From the NCBI GenBank assembly GCA_026874595.1, contig CM049313.1:50267659-50331658 (forward strand): a DNA stretch of 64,000 nucleotides, written 5' to 3'. A model generated the notes under the pieces. That model did no database searches. It was not told the origin of the DNA and worked only from the letters and a program-made list of their open reading frames with translations. A program made the translations under genes and the position numbers. This DNA comes from Sipunculus nudus. Taxonomy: Eukaryota; Annelida; Sipuncula; Golfingiida; Sipunculidae. Of the stretch, positions 1 to 12,311 are shown one piece after another. The first letter of the stretch is position 1, and every line of letters starts with the position of its first letter.

Positions 1-1019
1 CCAGCCAAATATGAAAGCCTACTAACTCCGGCTTTCCGTTTCAGCTTTTGTATTCATAAGAGTTTATAACAAATTGGCATATATTTCATTGCATCACAGT
101 GTACCTATCATATCATATAATATAAAGGGATGTCTTCATAAACACATCTACTAATAAAGGCCGCTAACATCAAGAATACGTGCATGGGATGACTGCGTAT
201 GCTTACAAGTAGCGTCCTTGGTCTTTAACCAGGCTGTTTGAAGTCTAACTACCGTTCGTCAATTTATGACAGCCATCATATACCATAACGCCCGAGGCGG
301 ATGACAGACGACTTCAAACCCTTTGACATCAAAGGGACCAGGTGCACAAATAAATGTACGAAAAGCCATTCTCCCCACAATTCGTTGGTAATGACTTAAT
401 AAGCTGTTATAATGACACAAATAATTAAGTTTAAGATGCTTATAAATTAAAAATTGTCACCACTGACTCACGGCTGTACCTGTTATGACCTCAGTCCTTT
501 TGCTGTTAGTGTTTTGTAAAATAAGAACTGGTTCAATCCTTGATATCCATTGAGATCATTTAACGTGTATATAATTGTACTAGTATGGATGCGCAGAAGG
601 AAATGAGAAAGCCTGTATCTATTTGTGCGGTGCGAACGGCGTGAGGGCCGCTGATACGTGTTTTCCATCCGGGTCATGTAGCAAAAGGTACGGAAACGTG
701 AAGTTTACCACCGTGAAGAGTTGCCGGACATAATCGTCACAGAAAAACGCACAAGGGGAATCATTTCTACCTGTAACCACATGCACCATCTGCTTTATTT
801 CTGCAAACATCTGTTATTCCCTAGTTCGCAGTGATGGTAGGTTCAGAAAGTAAGAGAGAGTTCCTTTAATATTTAGTAATGTTAATCCTTTTGTTCAGCC
901 ATACGATAAAGCCTAGTAATACAAAACATTTGTACGCAATAGGACTAAACTGGTACATGAAAAAATGAGGGAGTTTTTTTTTTAATGTTGGACCATCGCA
1001 CTAACAGTAGCCTCTGCTA
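1..1019. other. AT-rich DNA, no gene recognised
   Basis: No domain, RNA gene or repeat was recognised here. A short minus-strand open frame at 619-810 has plausible amino-acid composition but no family match and no convincing splice sites, so it is not called. Confidence 0.5.
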
Positions 1020-1307
1020 TTAGACTACACCCTTCCAATGACGACGCAAGGTCTTCCTGAACAGGTCAGCCTGGTTAAGTTTGCTGAGCCCCCTTTTGCT
1101 TAGAAGCTCTGTTTCGCTATCTTCCAGCCTCACCTCTGCTGCTTCTTTTGTTGTAGGAAATAAGACCAGAAGAGCGTGGGCACACATGCCTCGACTGACC
1201 GCATGTGTCACTAAGTACCGTTTGCTCTGAAACAGCGCGTGTCTTCTCGGGAACCTTTCACTCACACGCTGTGAGAAACGGAAGGCTTCTTCAGAATTGG
1301 CAAGCTG
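1020..1307 (-). CDS. Possible terminal coding exon, unknown protein
   Basis: On the minus strand an open frame of about 94 codons runs from a potential acceptor (GTGTTTGGCAG, exon starting near 1307) to a TAA stop at 1020. The predicted peptide starts LANSEEAF, is rich in charged residues, and ends HWKGVV. The segment is visibly richer in G+C than its flanks. There is no in-frame ATG: the frame opens after a TGA just upstream, so it would have to be an internal or last exon with its start beyond the acceptor. I recognise no family, signal peptide or membrane segment. A frame of this length can arise by chance. A second possible acceptor (TCTACTGTTGCAG) ends at 1441 but feeds a different frame. 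Treat as hypothetical. Confidence 0.28.
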   Translation of the reverse strand, partial: QLANSEEAFRFSQRVSERFPRRHALFQSKRYLVTHAVSRGMCAHALLVLFPTTKEAAEVRLEDSETELLSKRGLSKLNQADLFRKTLRRHWKGVV

Positions 1308-1721
1308 CCAAACACCCAGCAATTTGGCTCAGCGTGTAAACATCGATGACTGCGCCCGTGCGTAGCTCGTAAAATAAAATCTGATTGGAACATCGTGTAA
1401 AAGAAAATGGCTGCGCCCATAGGAAGCTCGTTGCGCGGCACTGCAACAGTAGACATTTGCAAACAGTTGATTTAATTAAATAACCTCGGGCCACACTAGC
1501 AAATTAGTATAGAGCCTCTCCTAAAAGGTACCGATTGCATCCCGTGTATACCAACAGGGAGTGGCTAAATATTACGAGGAGGGAAATCCACAGAGACAAG
1601 ACCGTCTGGTGGCCAAACCTGACGGACAACAGAGGTTTCGTACACCGGTTAGTAGAGCGAATAGTTGAGCACAGCGTAGCCGTATAGGTACCGAAACATC
1701 AACAAACATGCTTTACAATTA

Positions 1722-2816
1722 CAGTGAAACCCCTCTAGGGCGGACAGTCACGGGACCGGACGATTTGTCCGTTATAACGGCGTGTCCGCCCCAGAAGGGA
1801 TCGGGCCCAGGAGGTCCGGCTGCGGCCACATGTGGGAGACCCAATTATGGGACTTAATCAACATTGAAAGCTGGTATTTTTCATCTAATATTTGATCTTA
1901 CATATATGTTGTAAGTGAATAATTTTTTTTGCTACCGGTTGTTGTGTTTTATTTTATTTTTTTTCATTTTGGAATGAGAATTTTTATATTAACTGGAACA
2001 TTATCGTCATTACTTGTGGGAAAATAATATTCAAACATTGACTGACACCGACAGGACTTACTCATCTCGGCGCATCAATTTCTGCAATTGGTCCGTAAAA
2101 TATCTTAATTACTCACTCTTTCCGTGATATTAAAGAATCGCTTATGTAATAAATTAATTTCTGACATCTCGTTCAAGTTTTGTTTAACTTCTTTCGGGAT
2201 TGTAAGCAAATATGATAAATTAATGCATGATATCATATACGCCTTATGATTGGTAAGTGGGACAAATTTCCGTAATGCAAATGTTACAGGATCGGGGATT
2301 GGTTGATATCGCTAAGCCCCCAACCCAGTCGACAGGTCATGACCCGTGACTGTTATTGTCCGGGTGTGTAACAGATATGTTATTATCCTCGCTCCTGGGC
2401 CCATGATGGAATAATGGGGCCCGAATTCAGAATGAATATGTAGCTTCACTGAATGCTCGGCACAATAAAATCTCCGTGAATTCCGTCATTTTGTTTGCAT
2501 CGCTATTGATAAAACGATACATAAAAAATATTCCAGCTGAAAAATAAGGTAAATTGAATAAAACTAGCTCCGGTTTTATAGTGATGGCAAAATGCCTAAA
2601 TCATGCAATTTCAAAAACTTCAATCGGGGTGGCCGCTTGGGTGTCCGTTAGCCGGGGTGATTTTAGCCATCAGGCGAACAAAAAATGTCCGTTGTCCTGA
2701 ATAGCGGGTTGTCCGCCCCACAGGGGCTCTTAAAGTAGTAAAAAAGTCGACCCAAAAATTGTCCGTTAGGTGAGGTGTCCGCCCCAAAGGGGTGTCCGCA
2801 GCCTGGGGTTTCACTG
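1722..2816. mobile_element. pogo/Tigger-like non-autonomous DNA transposon
   Basis: The element begins CAGTGAAACCCC and ends with the exact inverted sequence GGGGTTTCACTG, and it is flanked on both sides by TA (1720-1721 and 2817-2818), the target duplication expected of the Tc1/mariner-pogo superfamily. Sub-terminal sequences at both ends carry repeated GTCCG/CGGAC words (TGTCCGTTATAACGG on the left; several TGTCCG blocks on the right), as in Tigger-like elements that read GGACACC next to the terminal repeat. No transposase frame is visible in its 1.1 kb, so it is a non-autonomous or internally deleted copy. The superfamily call rests on the ends and TA flanks only. Confidence 0.78.
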
Positions 2817-3046
2817 TAGTCTCAGTGCGAACGTACTGTCTCGCACACACCGTGCACCAACAAATTAAGAGTTAGTACCAACTTGGCAATACCCCGTGAG
2901 ACTGGCTAATTTTTATGAAAGGTTTTATTTAACAGACGTCAGATATCGAAACCGGCCCTTTAACTTTCTTTTGCTTTACGTCAATCAAGCATCGAATGGT
3001 TCATACTACAACACACACGTATAATTTTTTTTCGTTGAAGTTTTAT

Positions 3047-3186
3047 CTTGAGATCTCGAGATTAATTTTTTTTTCTGCAGCAAATCCTTTTTGGTGAAAT
3101 TCTATGTCGAGATCTCCAGATATTATGTTGAGATCTCCAGATGTTATGTTGAGATCTCGAGATATTTTCTCGCGATCTCGCGATTA
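3047..3186. repeat. Palindromic GAGATCTCGAGAT array, about 22-bp period
   Basis: Variants of the self-complementary word GAGATCTC(G/C)AGAT occur near 3048, 3109, 3130, 3151 and, as CGCGATCTCGCGAT, 3171. The later copies are spaced about 22 bp and separated by TATTATGTT-like spacers. Each unit could form a small hairpin. Confidence 0.7.
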
Positions 3187-3189
3187 ATA

Positions 3190-4525
3190 TTTGTTTTCTG
3201 TGTCCTAAATCCTCAAACGTAAAAAGGTACTATAAGGCAGGCATCTCTTGAGACGAGGGATGAATGGTCGATTAAATCTGGAAGGCGGAAAATCCCTGAG
3301 TAAGCGGAGGAAAGCGCTCTATGAGTGTGCCTACAACCTTTATTGCATTAGCAGATATCTTAACGTATTGGATTTAAGCAGATCATGTACTTCAGTTGGA
3401 CATTATTTATCTTATTTTACCTGTCTGTCTTTTTTTTAATCATACACATTAAACAATAAATGGGATCGCCTGTGATGTTTGGAGTAAATAAATGTTCACA
3501 ATTCACGTTTATGAAAACATTCCGGAACTGTTGCTCATATACACGGGAACCAGAGATCAGTTGGTACAGAACTTTCTGCAAAGTTCAACATCCTATTTGC
3601 ATCAATTTAACAAACATTGACTTGATACGTGAGCAAAGCTTCCTTTGAGTCAATATAATTTCTGTTCACGCACTAGCGCGTTTCAAGCAGCGTTGCATGT
3701 AATGCGGACGGATATAGTCGCCTCAGCGGGCACTGCTTAGGATCAGTAAGCAGCACAAACTGCCGACGAGGACATGATTAGCAGCAGAGAAAGAGCCCCA
3801 GTTCCCGGTCTCTTTATAGCAGAGTTTATTCAAAAGAAACCGTTCAGCTTTGAAAGCATGTTTTGAAGCTTCGTTTGATTAACACCGGTCGACATCACAA
3901 CCGGTTCTTTGAAATATATCAGTAGTTGATGGTGATTTTTTTAATGAATTTAAAGGGCCTCTTTTCATCATTGATAGCTTTATGTGGTTGCCAATCCAAT
4001 GCAAGTTTGTCACAGTTCCTTGGAAAAGGGAAGTATTGTTAAAAAATAACAGGAGGTGTCGATTTATGTCTTGATACAATACACTAGAATTAGCCGTAAG
4101 AAATGTCACTTCATAGTAACATATTCAAATCATTTCAAACCTAACGACTCAGTGAAGGCCATGCTTAATAATGATACTATTTTTTTACAGCAAATCACTC
4201 CTCTGACGTCAAGCCACAATTTGCAAGATATTCTTCAGTTTAAATAAGAAATATATGCACATAAATGTATGTGACTTATTATTACAAAGATAATGTTTAA
4301 TGCTCAAACCAAGGAGTGTAAACTCCTTGCTCAAACTAGGGAGCATCACCAGATGTATATATAACCCTAGGTGGGTTGTCTTTGCAGGGTTACACAGTTG
4401 GAACTTTGGGTGTATATTGTAAAATAATTGGGCTATGATTTCAAACTTAAACAGTACTAATGATTTGTATAATGCTTTTTTACATCAGCCGATGAAAATG
4501 GAAATCACCTGTGAAGGCTCAGAGT
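3190..4525. other. No gene recognised; one small hairpin
   Basis: AT-rich sequence without a recognisable gene or repeat family. A perfect 8-bp stem (CAAGGAGT / ACTCCTTG) lies at 4310-4329, bracketed by two TGCTCAAAC words. Confidence 0.45.
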
Positions 4526-4532
4526 CATCAAT

Positions 4533-4612
4533 ATAGGGGGCATTGGGGAGTATATCCCCCTCCCCCACACTCTTTAGCGAGGGGGGATGGTCAATGCAAT
4601 CCACCCCCACCC
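4533..4612. repeat. Dispersed repeat, copy 1 (CAATATAGGGG...GGATGGTCAATG)
   Basis: This segment shares an ordered series of words with 26020-26105: CAATATAGGGG, a TATATCCCC or ACATATCCCC block followed by a C-rich run, and GGATGGTCAATG(C/T)AATC. The shared order shows two decayed copies of one interspersed repeat. Its class cannot be assigned. Confidence 0.6.
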
Positions 4613-4978
4613 ACTCATATTCAGATAAAAGATGTGTCCATATCAGACTTAAAACTATAGCCGCAGTGAAGAAATTATCCTGTCGAACACTGTAATTTAA
4701 AATGCACCATTCAATTTGATCGATAGTCTCTTTAACAATCTAGACATGTTGATGATAGGTTTTTCAATTTGAAAGCAGAGCGTATCACTGTCATACTTCT
4801 TTTTTATGGAACAATTTTATTCCTGCCAGAGTAGAACTTACTGATATGTTACCATGGCCAAACTGAGGCAATCTATGATAAAGTTCCATAAGGATGAATT
4901 ACAGAAGAACATTTGTTAAATCGGAATATTTGCACTGGATCGTGTGGCATTGGGAGAGACGATTTGAAGGGCTTATCT

Positions 4979-5126
4979 TTAGAGAAGGTGTCTTTGTGGT
5001 TCAGACAGTCTTTCTGATGGAGGATCACTTTGATCCATGGTATTCCATCTATTTCCTACCATAACCACTATATATCTGGACCTCCTGTCTTCTAGTTCAT
5101 CCTTAATTGGATCAAAATCGACAGTT
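4979..5126 (-). CDS. Possible terminal exon, unknown protein
   Basis: On the minus strand a pyrimidine-rich stretch ending TTTCGCTGTTTCAACTAG is followed by an open frame of about 48 codons to a TAA at 4979. The peptide begins TVDFDPIKDELEDRRSRY, has a short hydrophobic patch (YIVVMVG) and ends LSEPQRHLL. The acceptor implies phase 2. Composition looks more protein-like than neighbouring AT-rich frames, but nothing identifies a family, and no upstream exon or polyadenylation signal was tied to it. It could be chance or the relic of a repeat. Confidence 0.22.
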
Positions 5127-5199
5127 CTAGTTGAAACAGCGAAAAAATTACTCGAAGCGACGTCGTGTCTTTTAAAATGTGCTTTAACACACAAAAAAG

Positions 5200-8100
5200 A
5201 ACGGCTACAATTATATTCCTTTGTCCACTTTTAAGATGGTAGTATCAGACATTTTACTCGTTTTCAGCTTGACAAGTATATACATATATATATGAAGCGA
5301 ACAATATTTATTAAGCCAACTGAATGTATGTCACAGTTTATATAACACAGGGATATTATTTTTTAGATCGACAGTCTAAATGAAGCAATTCATGTGGAAT
5401 TTATTGAGGGCAATAGTGGTGAATGCAGTCAATATTAACGTAATTTGTGTCATTATTTGGATTTATAAAGTGTGTGAGGCTGCACATTCGATTTCCAAAG
5501 CGACTTAGCTGATAGTGAGACTTTTTTCCCGACAGAGAATTTTGTTTTCTATTAATAATAATCTAGATATATTTAGTCATCTCAAGGATTACATATTTTT
5601 TAAAGCTTTTATCATCCCTGAAAATTGTTCAGGGTTAAACAGTTTTGTAATGAACTGGTAGGGACTCTTTTCCCGTGCTTTCCGAAGGGAAGTTGTTCAC
5701 GATAAAAAAAGATCACTTGTGCTGGAATTCTCCAGGAAACCCTCTCTCCTTAAAAAGTCAGCACAGGATTGTAAATAAAGCTATTCAAGAAATCAGACAA
5801 AGATGTAGACGTGAGGCATATATAAGGTTTACGAATTTTGCGTAAGAATTTTTTGTCGTCCGATAAACAACATCCGCACGACGTCATCATTACTGGAGTC
5901 ATGGGAATCGTATATACACGCCATCTTTACTGTGAAAAAAAAATTGAAGAAATTATATGACTGTATATAGGAAGTACATTTTCCAGAATATCTATCATAA
6001 ATCTATAAGTTTATGTTAGATAATACGTTATAATTGAAGCTCAAAGGACATCACGAAAAATAATATTTATTTGTCAATTGACGGAAATACTGGGCACAAA
6101 CCCTTATGTCATTGAAGGCTCTTGCGCGCGAAAATGCAACTCAAAGTTGCTATTGTGGAGAGACAGGCCAAAAGAAATAGAATCCTACAGTATTAAATGC
6201 TAGAACTGAGTTTTGTTGATCGGAAACTGATGTTGCTCCGAGATAAACGACAGATTAACCACTCTTAGTGAAAGTCTAAAGGCAAAATAATAACTTCTCT
6301 TATATAAGCAAAAATATAAGGTATATCCGGATTTTTTAGAAAATTTGCAGAGGTTAGCGCAAGATCGTTTGAACAATCAATTCAATTCAGAAGGTAATCA
6401 GAATCAACACAATATATTTTTTCATATATACCATCATTACAAAAAGAAGAATTCCTTTGTCCCCAGTTTAAAGCCGCCCATTCATATGCATGTGTTTTTT
6501 TAATCCGCTAGATAAGACTGGTTGCTAAACTGTGACAATGATTATTCATGAAAAGTGTTCATATGAGCACATGACTGATAAGAAGATTCGAGCGGAGGTT
6601 TGTAGGTTCAGACTGCAGAATCTGGTTTGTAAGTAGATTACCTATCAGTTTAGAGATGAACTGGTAATATGTTTTCATCGTCCCTGGATATTGCGGATCC
6701 TAAAGAAAATACGTGGAATCAGCAAAAAGCTGGAAAATCCCCGGGGCGCCTCCAGAAAAAGTTACATGCATGGTGGACCTTAATGCACAAAAGAAATAGG
6801 GGCACATATTGGGATAATATTAAAATTATGTAATATGCAGCTTTAAAGGAATTAATCCCGCAAAAGAAAACAAATTTGTCATACAGATGAGGACACCGAT
6901 GACAGGTGAACAGAATTTGGAGAGTCATATCACAACGGAAGCAGGTAAACCTTTGCCTAGAAAAAAAAAACAAATGCGTATTAATTATATTATGCCATGT
7001 TTATGAAGACTTAACTACGTAGGACGGGAAGGCTTTTACGGACTTAACATTTCTGTATTCGTATTTTGGTATTATGTCTCTGTTTTCGCTTTATCTCTAA
7101 TATGCCTAATATTCAATCCAAGTTGATTTCAGGTTACTGTCGCACTGTTGAGATTACCGACTCGTTAATTCAATTCACTGATTAATAATTTTACTTTTAA
7201 CTTATTACGTTGATGTATTCGAGTCCATATTATCCGAGTCCAACTCAACCCAAGCCATGACCAAGTCTAAGTCCAATACGTAATCTTAAAATGTAAAAAA
7301 TGTTTAAAAGCACTTTTAAATAGAAACAGGAATCACCATGTGCATTTTTGTTTCAGTTTACACATGATTTTTAGTTTAATATCGAATTAAACATTATTTT
7401 AAAGGAGATTAAGTCGAACATTTTGTCTAAACAAGTCTAAACTTGCTTTTGTAGATGTCATCTGTTCGTACTTTTAAGTCTTTGTGGTAGAAATCGAAAT
7501 TCTGAAAATCAGGCGTTCCGTGACAGATTGTTTCTACTGGACTTGAGATAGACTATTTCTGATTTTTCGAGTCCTAACCTCCGAATCTTAATACAAATCC
7601 TTGTCCGAGTTTGCATTCTAATCCTACGTCTCTGGCTCATGGTATGTGAATTCTATAAAGTAAGTAATAGACACGATACTGTCAAGCTGAGTAAATATGT
7701 GAGGAATAAAATTACCGGGAAATTTTAATTACATTGTCAATTATATAAAATATAAATTAGGTATACAAAGAGTCAACCTATATTTTGAAAAATAAACAAG
7801 ATAAAACAATTATTAGTAATTAACTAATTAAAGAGAGAACTGTTTCACGAGATAATCTGAAAGCGATTTCAAGCTCCCTCCCCCTAAACTAAAGCAGGGG
7901 TAACCAGCTCCACCTCAGTCATTTTGCATGAGACAGCGAGAGATTCTTACAACTCTCTTTTTTCATAGAGGTTTACTTATTCACTTATTAATCCCAGATT
8001 TATTGATTTATCACCAAAATCAACACTAAGATGTCAACGTGTATAGGACAACTTTCCAAGTAGATATCATTGAATTCATTTCCTGGCAGTTACTAAGAAT

Positions 8101-10290
8101 CTCACAAGAATGAAATATCTATCATAAAGGGAAGATCATTGTATATAGGTTATGGGAACAAGCAACCATCGTTTAAACGTGAAATTTCCTAATCAGATAT
8201 CGTACTTGTGGACTCGAAAACGGAAAAGCGGGACTGATGTACAATTTAGTGTCTAATTGACGAGAAATGCATCGGTGAAACTTGATTTCAACTAACCTTC
8301 TGAGTAAATGGGTCCTGTTAGCCATATTTCGTTTTTTTACTAATTTTCAAACCTTTTTTAACAAAATATTCAAAAAAGATGCCCCAACATGTTCAAATGA
8401 TACAGCCCTATTAGAATCCAAAAGGAGAGTTCGTCATTTAAGCTACAGTCAGGAAAAAAAACAGGATCCATTCCTACCAATACTTTCTTTCTTAATCTTG
8501 ACCTTTGGTTGTTTGTGATGTTTTCACCAACGGGCATTGACTCTCTTTGGGCAACCGACTTCCGGCAAGAACCAATCAATATTCGGCGTTACCCCGTGCT
8601 CCGGAATTCCTGTTTTCCTTTATCGTATACGTTTATTGTAATAACCTTTTTAGGACCCCTGTTCAGATTTCAATTCTGTTAAGCCCATTCCATTTTAATT
8701 CCGCGACATTTGATAAGATTTCTAGAACCCGGTCCCTCTTAAAATTTTATATCTGAGCCCGCTGTATCTAATTTTCTGTCATAAAACCATATCATTTTTC
8801 ATCTTGTTATTCTCCTCACGAAGCCTTTTATTGATTGTCAGTTTTTATCATTTCTAATTCGCGGCCGTTTGGTAATAAAACCGTACTTTGTGGCTGTATA
8901 GAATAGGAGCTGGTGGTTTTGAGCCTTTCGCTTGGTTTTCTTACCTAAAGCTGTATAGATCCATCACACGTGACGCGATGGATCTCCATCTGTAATATTT
9001 TGATCTGCTGTCTTACTTTTTCCCCATACTGAAAAGACTCGGGCAGTGGTTCATGCACACTATCCTTTTTTTTTTTTTAATGAACATTTCATATCTCTAG
9101 CCATCATAATTTATAGTTCGAACTGTTCTGTGTATTTGAACATGTCATAGTTTAAACAAAATTATTATACAAATACAAAGGCAAATGGATGAAACAATGT
9201 AAGTTATTGACTAGAAACTCGAACATAGTATTCTTCACTTTTTTCTTGATGCTGAAAATTGGGGACAGTTATATGCGCTTTACAAAGCTCTACCTTTACG
9301 AGGTTGGTGTCAAAAGGCAGTTAGCCATTTGCTGTGGACTGTCTCGTGTCGATAGTGGTGTCGTCTTGCCGTGTACCTTTGGGTGTGGACTGATTTGAGC
9401 GGTCTGTTCTGAACATTATTTGCTGCTTGGTTAATAACTGCATTCTTGCTGTGCTGTAGGAGCCGACTGCGGTCCGGAAATTGTCTCCTGAGATCATTGG
9501 TTATTGGACTCTGGTTTCCACTAAAATAGCGAGAAATAAAAGGAACCAGGATACACACTGAACCAGGTCAAGTGAATACATTTGATATTGTTTCTAATTC
9601 AAACTGCCTTCTCAAAGTTCGGCATATGCTGATTTGAAGCAGGTATGAAATTTCTACGCTTTCCTTACTGCTGCGTCCGGACATGTTGAATTAAGCAGCA
9701 AAACAGCAGGTTTAACGTGCATTCTGCTCTGTCTCTGCTGCAAGAACCAGTAGTTTGACAGTAAATGCTATCCTACTGCTGGAACTTAATGTATTTACGT
9801 GAGATAAACTGCAATCATGCTGTTCTAATCTAGGCTTCGAACTTCGAAGCAGAGAGAGGAGAATTCTGCTGCTTCAGTTGCTGACACATTGCTACTCTTA
9901 AGAATTTCAGTTACAATTAATAACTTTTCCTTATGTTTACAGAGCTGATATACATCATATACAAAATCACTGTCTTGAGACCGTGTGCCATGAAAAGTGG
10001 TTTGAAGTTCAGATTTTGATAGCAGATTCTATACAATATCCGAGTCGACATCACAGGGGAGGGCTCAAACACGTGGCCAGCAGAAACACTGGTCACAGTC
10101 TGCGCCTTACAGCTTATAAATATTCGAATTTGAGCGGTTAGAAAAGAACCCATTTACATTTATGATGGGAGATATTGTAATAAAGGATTGCATTTTCACT
10201 TTTTAGAGTAATTTTTCTACACGTTTTTCATTTCAGTTCGAGTGGGGCTTCCTATCGTCAATATAATTATGATAGACAGTTTTGTCAATC
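5200..10290. other. 5 kb AT-rich DNA without recognisable genes
   Basis: No recognised coding, RNA or transposon signature. Two compact palindromes stand out: GATCCATC/GATGGATC arms at 8958-8984 around a CACGTGAC word, and GCTTCGAA/TTCGAAGC at about 9833-9849. The words CTGCTG and GCAGCA recur between 9600 and 9900 without a fixed period. Confidence 0.45.
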
Positions 10291-10494
10291 ATTCGGAAAA
10301 AATTGAAGGAGAAACGCAAAGCGTGGTTGGAGAACATCGAGAGACAAACGATGCGGAGGGAGGGGGTGGGGGAGGGAAGGGATAGCACCCAAACCCACCC
10401 GGTCCCAAAGCCGAAGCACCAGTAGTCTGAGACCCGACAGCAGCAACCAACAATGTCCTCGAGAACTCTCTCCGCAAAGATACCATAGACGCAT

Positions 10495-10670
10495 CGTTAC
10501 TACAGCCACCAGGCAGAGGATAAAGCCCACGACTGTATCGTTTTTACAGCCACCAGTCAGAGGATAAAGCCCACGACTGTATCGTTACTACAGCCACCAG
10601 GCAGAGGATAAAGCCCAAGACTTTATCGTTACTACAGCCACCAGGCAGAGGATAAAGCCCACGACTGATA
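10495..10670. repeat. 44-bp minisatellite, 4 copies
   Basis: Four tandem units start at 10495, 10539, 10583 and 10627, exactly 44 bp apart. Each starts CGTT(A/T)(C/T)TACAGCCACCA and continues through GCAGAGGATAAAGCCCA to GACTGTAT. Units 2 to 4 differ from unit 1 at only a few bases. Confidence 0.93.
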
Positions 10671-11131
10671 TGTTCTTGAAATCCTTAATTGACCTAACCA
10701 CCACAGGTCTTAAGCTCCGCCCCTTTTACCAAATTATGCTGATGAGCCCCAATGCCGCTCCTTCACAGGAGACTTTCTATGTCAATGGTTTGTAGAGCAG
10801 TTTATACGACATTAGTGACGTCAGAAAGGTCAGTCGCGAATGATCTGGTATCGCTTTATCTCTGTTCTGCAGCGATGAATACATCGCAATCGTTGTGAAG
10901 TGTCTTGCCATTTTTTGATTATTTGTCTCATTCAAATTCAGTGCAAAATAAGACATTATTATTTACTCGGTAGTCGGCGATATAGTTCCTGCAGCCTTTT
11001 GCTTACCGTCTACTTTGTATAAAACCTTTCCCGGAAAAACAGAGTACATGCACGTGTTCTCTTTAGGAGTGTCGCAAAAAGTATGTAAATTTTGCACTTG
11101 ACAGGTGATAGACTGTTTACATGGGCAACGG

Positions 11132-11240
11132 TTACTTGATTGGTTGTTCGCAACTGCTTGTTTATGATTATTCATTAAAAGCCAACATTTACTTGATTGG
11201 ATGTTCGCAACTGCAATTGATTATTCATTAAAAGTTTCTA
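11132..11240. repeat. 57-bp tandem duplication
   Basis: Two units start TTACTTGATTGG at 11132 and 11189, each continuing through GTTCGCAACTGC and GATTATTCATTAAAAG. The second copy is slightly shortened. Confidence 0.8.
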
Positions 11241-11605
11241 TGTGCACGTCTGAGGTTCTGTCGAGAATTGTTGAGGAACCGAACATGGGACCAATGCCCT
11301 AACCATTTGGAATCGAACTACCCCTGATTATAACACTTGACAACTTATAGTATAGGTATCCTATTTTGATTCTCACTTCATTATACTGTAAGTTCCGATT
11401 TATTTTGGTCCAAGCAATTACAGTGATCACGTAATTTTTATTATAAGCAGAGACCCACACACGTTTTATTTAGCTTCAGTTGAGGGTAGTATTGGGCGCT
11501 CTTACTGGGCGCTGCTTCCGCAAAAGAAAAGGTTGCAGGTAACGGAATATTTAAATATAAGAATAAAATGAAGGTAATTGGAGGAGATAGAAATTAATAA
11601 TGAGG

Positions 11606-11674
11606 TAGGGGCGTAGCCAGGATTTACGGAATGGGATGCTACTGTCGGCGGGGGGGGGGGGGGGGTACAAGAGT

Positions 11675-11732
<58 letters not shown>

Positions 11733-11751
11733 AATATATATTGTTTATTTT
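11606..11751. repeat. GGGGCGTAGCCAGGATTT repeat end with G16 and (AT)n
   Basis: GGGGCGTAGCCAGGATTTA at 11607-11626 has the look of the terminus of a dispersed invertebrate repeat. It is followed by a run of 16 G (11650-11665) and an (AT)n tract at 11679-11730. Both homopolymer and microsatellite lengths are liable to assembly error. Confidence 0.6.
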
Positions 11752-11970
11752 GATTTTCTATAGAAACTTATCATTTTTGAGCTCCAGTCGCTCGGAAATT
11801 CTTTCAAGAAGATAAAATAATACAAATTCTCTCTTATTTGGTCCTTTTCTATATTTAGCAAAACAATTCTGTGATTATCAAGTTTGCCTTAATCATGTGA
11901 CATTTTTATCAAAACATACAAAAAAGATAAAAAAAGATCGCCGGGCGCACTGATTTCTGAATAAAAAAAG
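11752..11970. repeat. Dispersed AT-rich repeat, copy 1
   Basis: Aligns by eye with 46131-46358: TTTTC(T/A)ATAGAAA, ATTTCTTTCAAG-AGATAAAAT in near-matching form, TTATCAAG, then ACATTTTTATC(A/G)AAACATAC followed by an A-rich stretch, CGCC and GCGCAC or GCCCGCA. The order is kept with small indels, so these are two diverged copies of one interspersed element of unknown class. Confidence 0.7.
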
Positions 11971-12260
11971 ACCCCTGATAAAGTTGCAGCCCTATGAGCG
12001 GTTTCGAGAAACACGGAAAAAAATACACGTGTCCTAATTCGATAAGGGCACGAGGATGAGACACAACACTACTTTAGGGACAGCGTCAGGGTAATGATTT
12101 ATTGGCAGGGAGAAATTGCTGGCGAGGGGACGTGTATCGGCAAAGGTAAGAAGGGAAAACGCTTTTTTGGACCACGCCCAAATCAAATTAGAGTAAGATA
12201 CGTACGCTTTATTTATTTCACATGTACTGTACTACTAGTTATAACAACAATAGCGCGGCA

Positions 12261-12311
12261 GTCTTCATGGCTCAGATGGTAGCGTTCGGTAGTCTGTACA
12301 GGTCGTGGGAA
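12261..12311 (+). other. tRNA-like fragment, A-box only
   Basis: TGGCTCAGATGG at 12268-12279 matches the RNA polymerase III A-box pattern, and AGGTCGTGGG follows about 20 bp later, as in tRNA-derived SINE heads. The expected B-box is missing: the sequence turns to AAAACAATC. This is at best a truncated SINE or tRNA pseudogene. Confidence 0.3.

Noticed and set aside
619-810. 63-codon minus-strand frame with plausible composition
   Set aside because: No family match and no clear splice signals; length within chance expectation.
10285-10530. Minus-strand 81-codon frame
   Set aside because: Low-complexity G-rich tract and minisatellite; no domain.
11280-11330. Minus-strand GTTCGATTCC, considered as a tRNA B-box
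   Set aside because: A-box-like words lie on the wrong side and no cloverleaf can be drawn.
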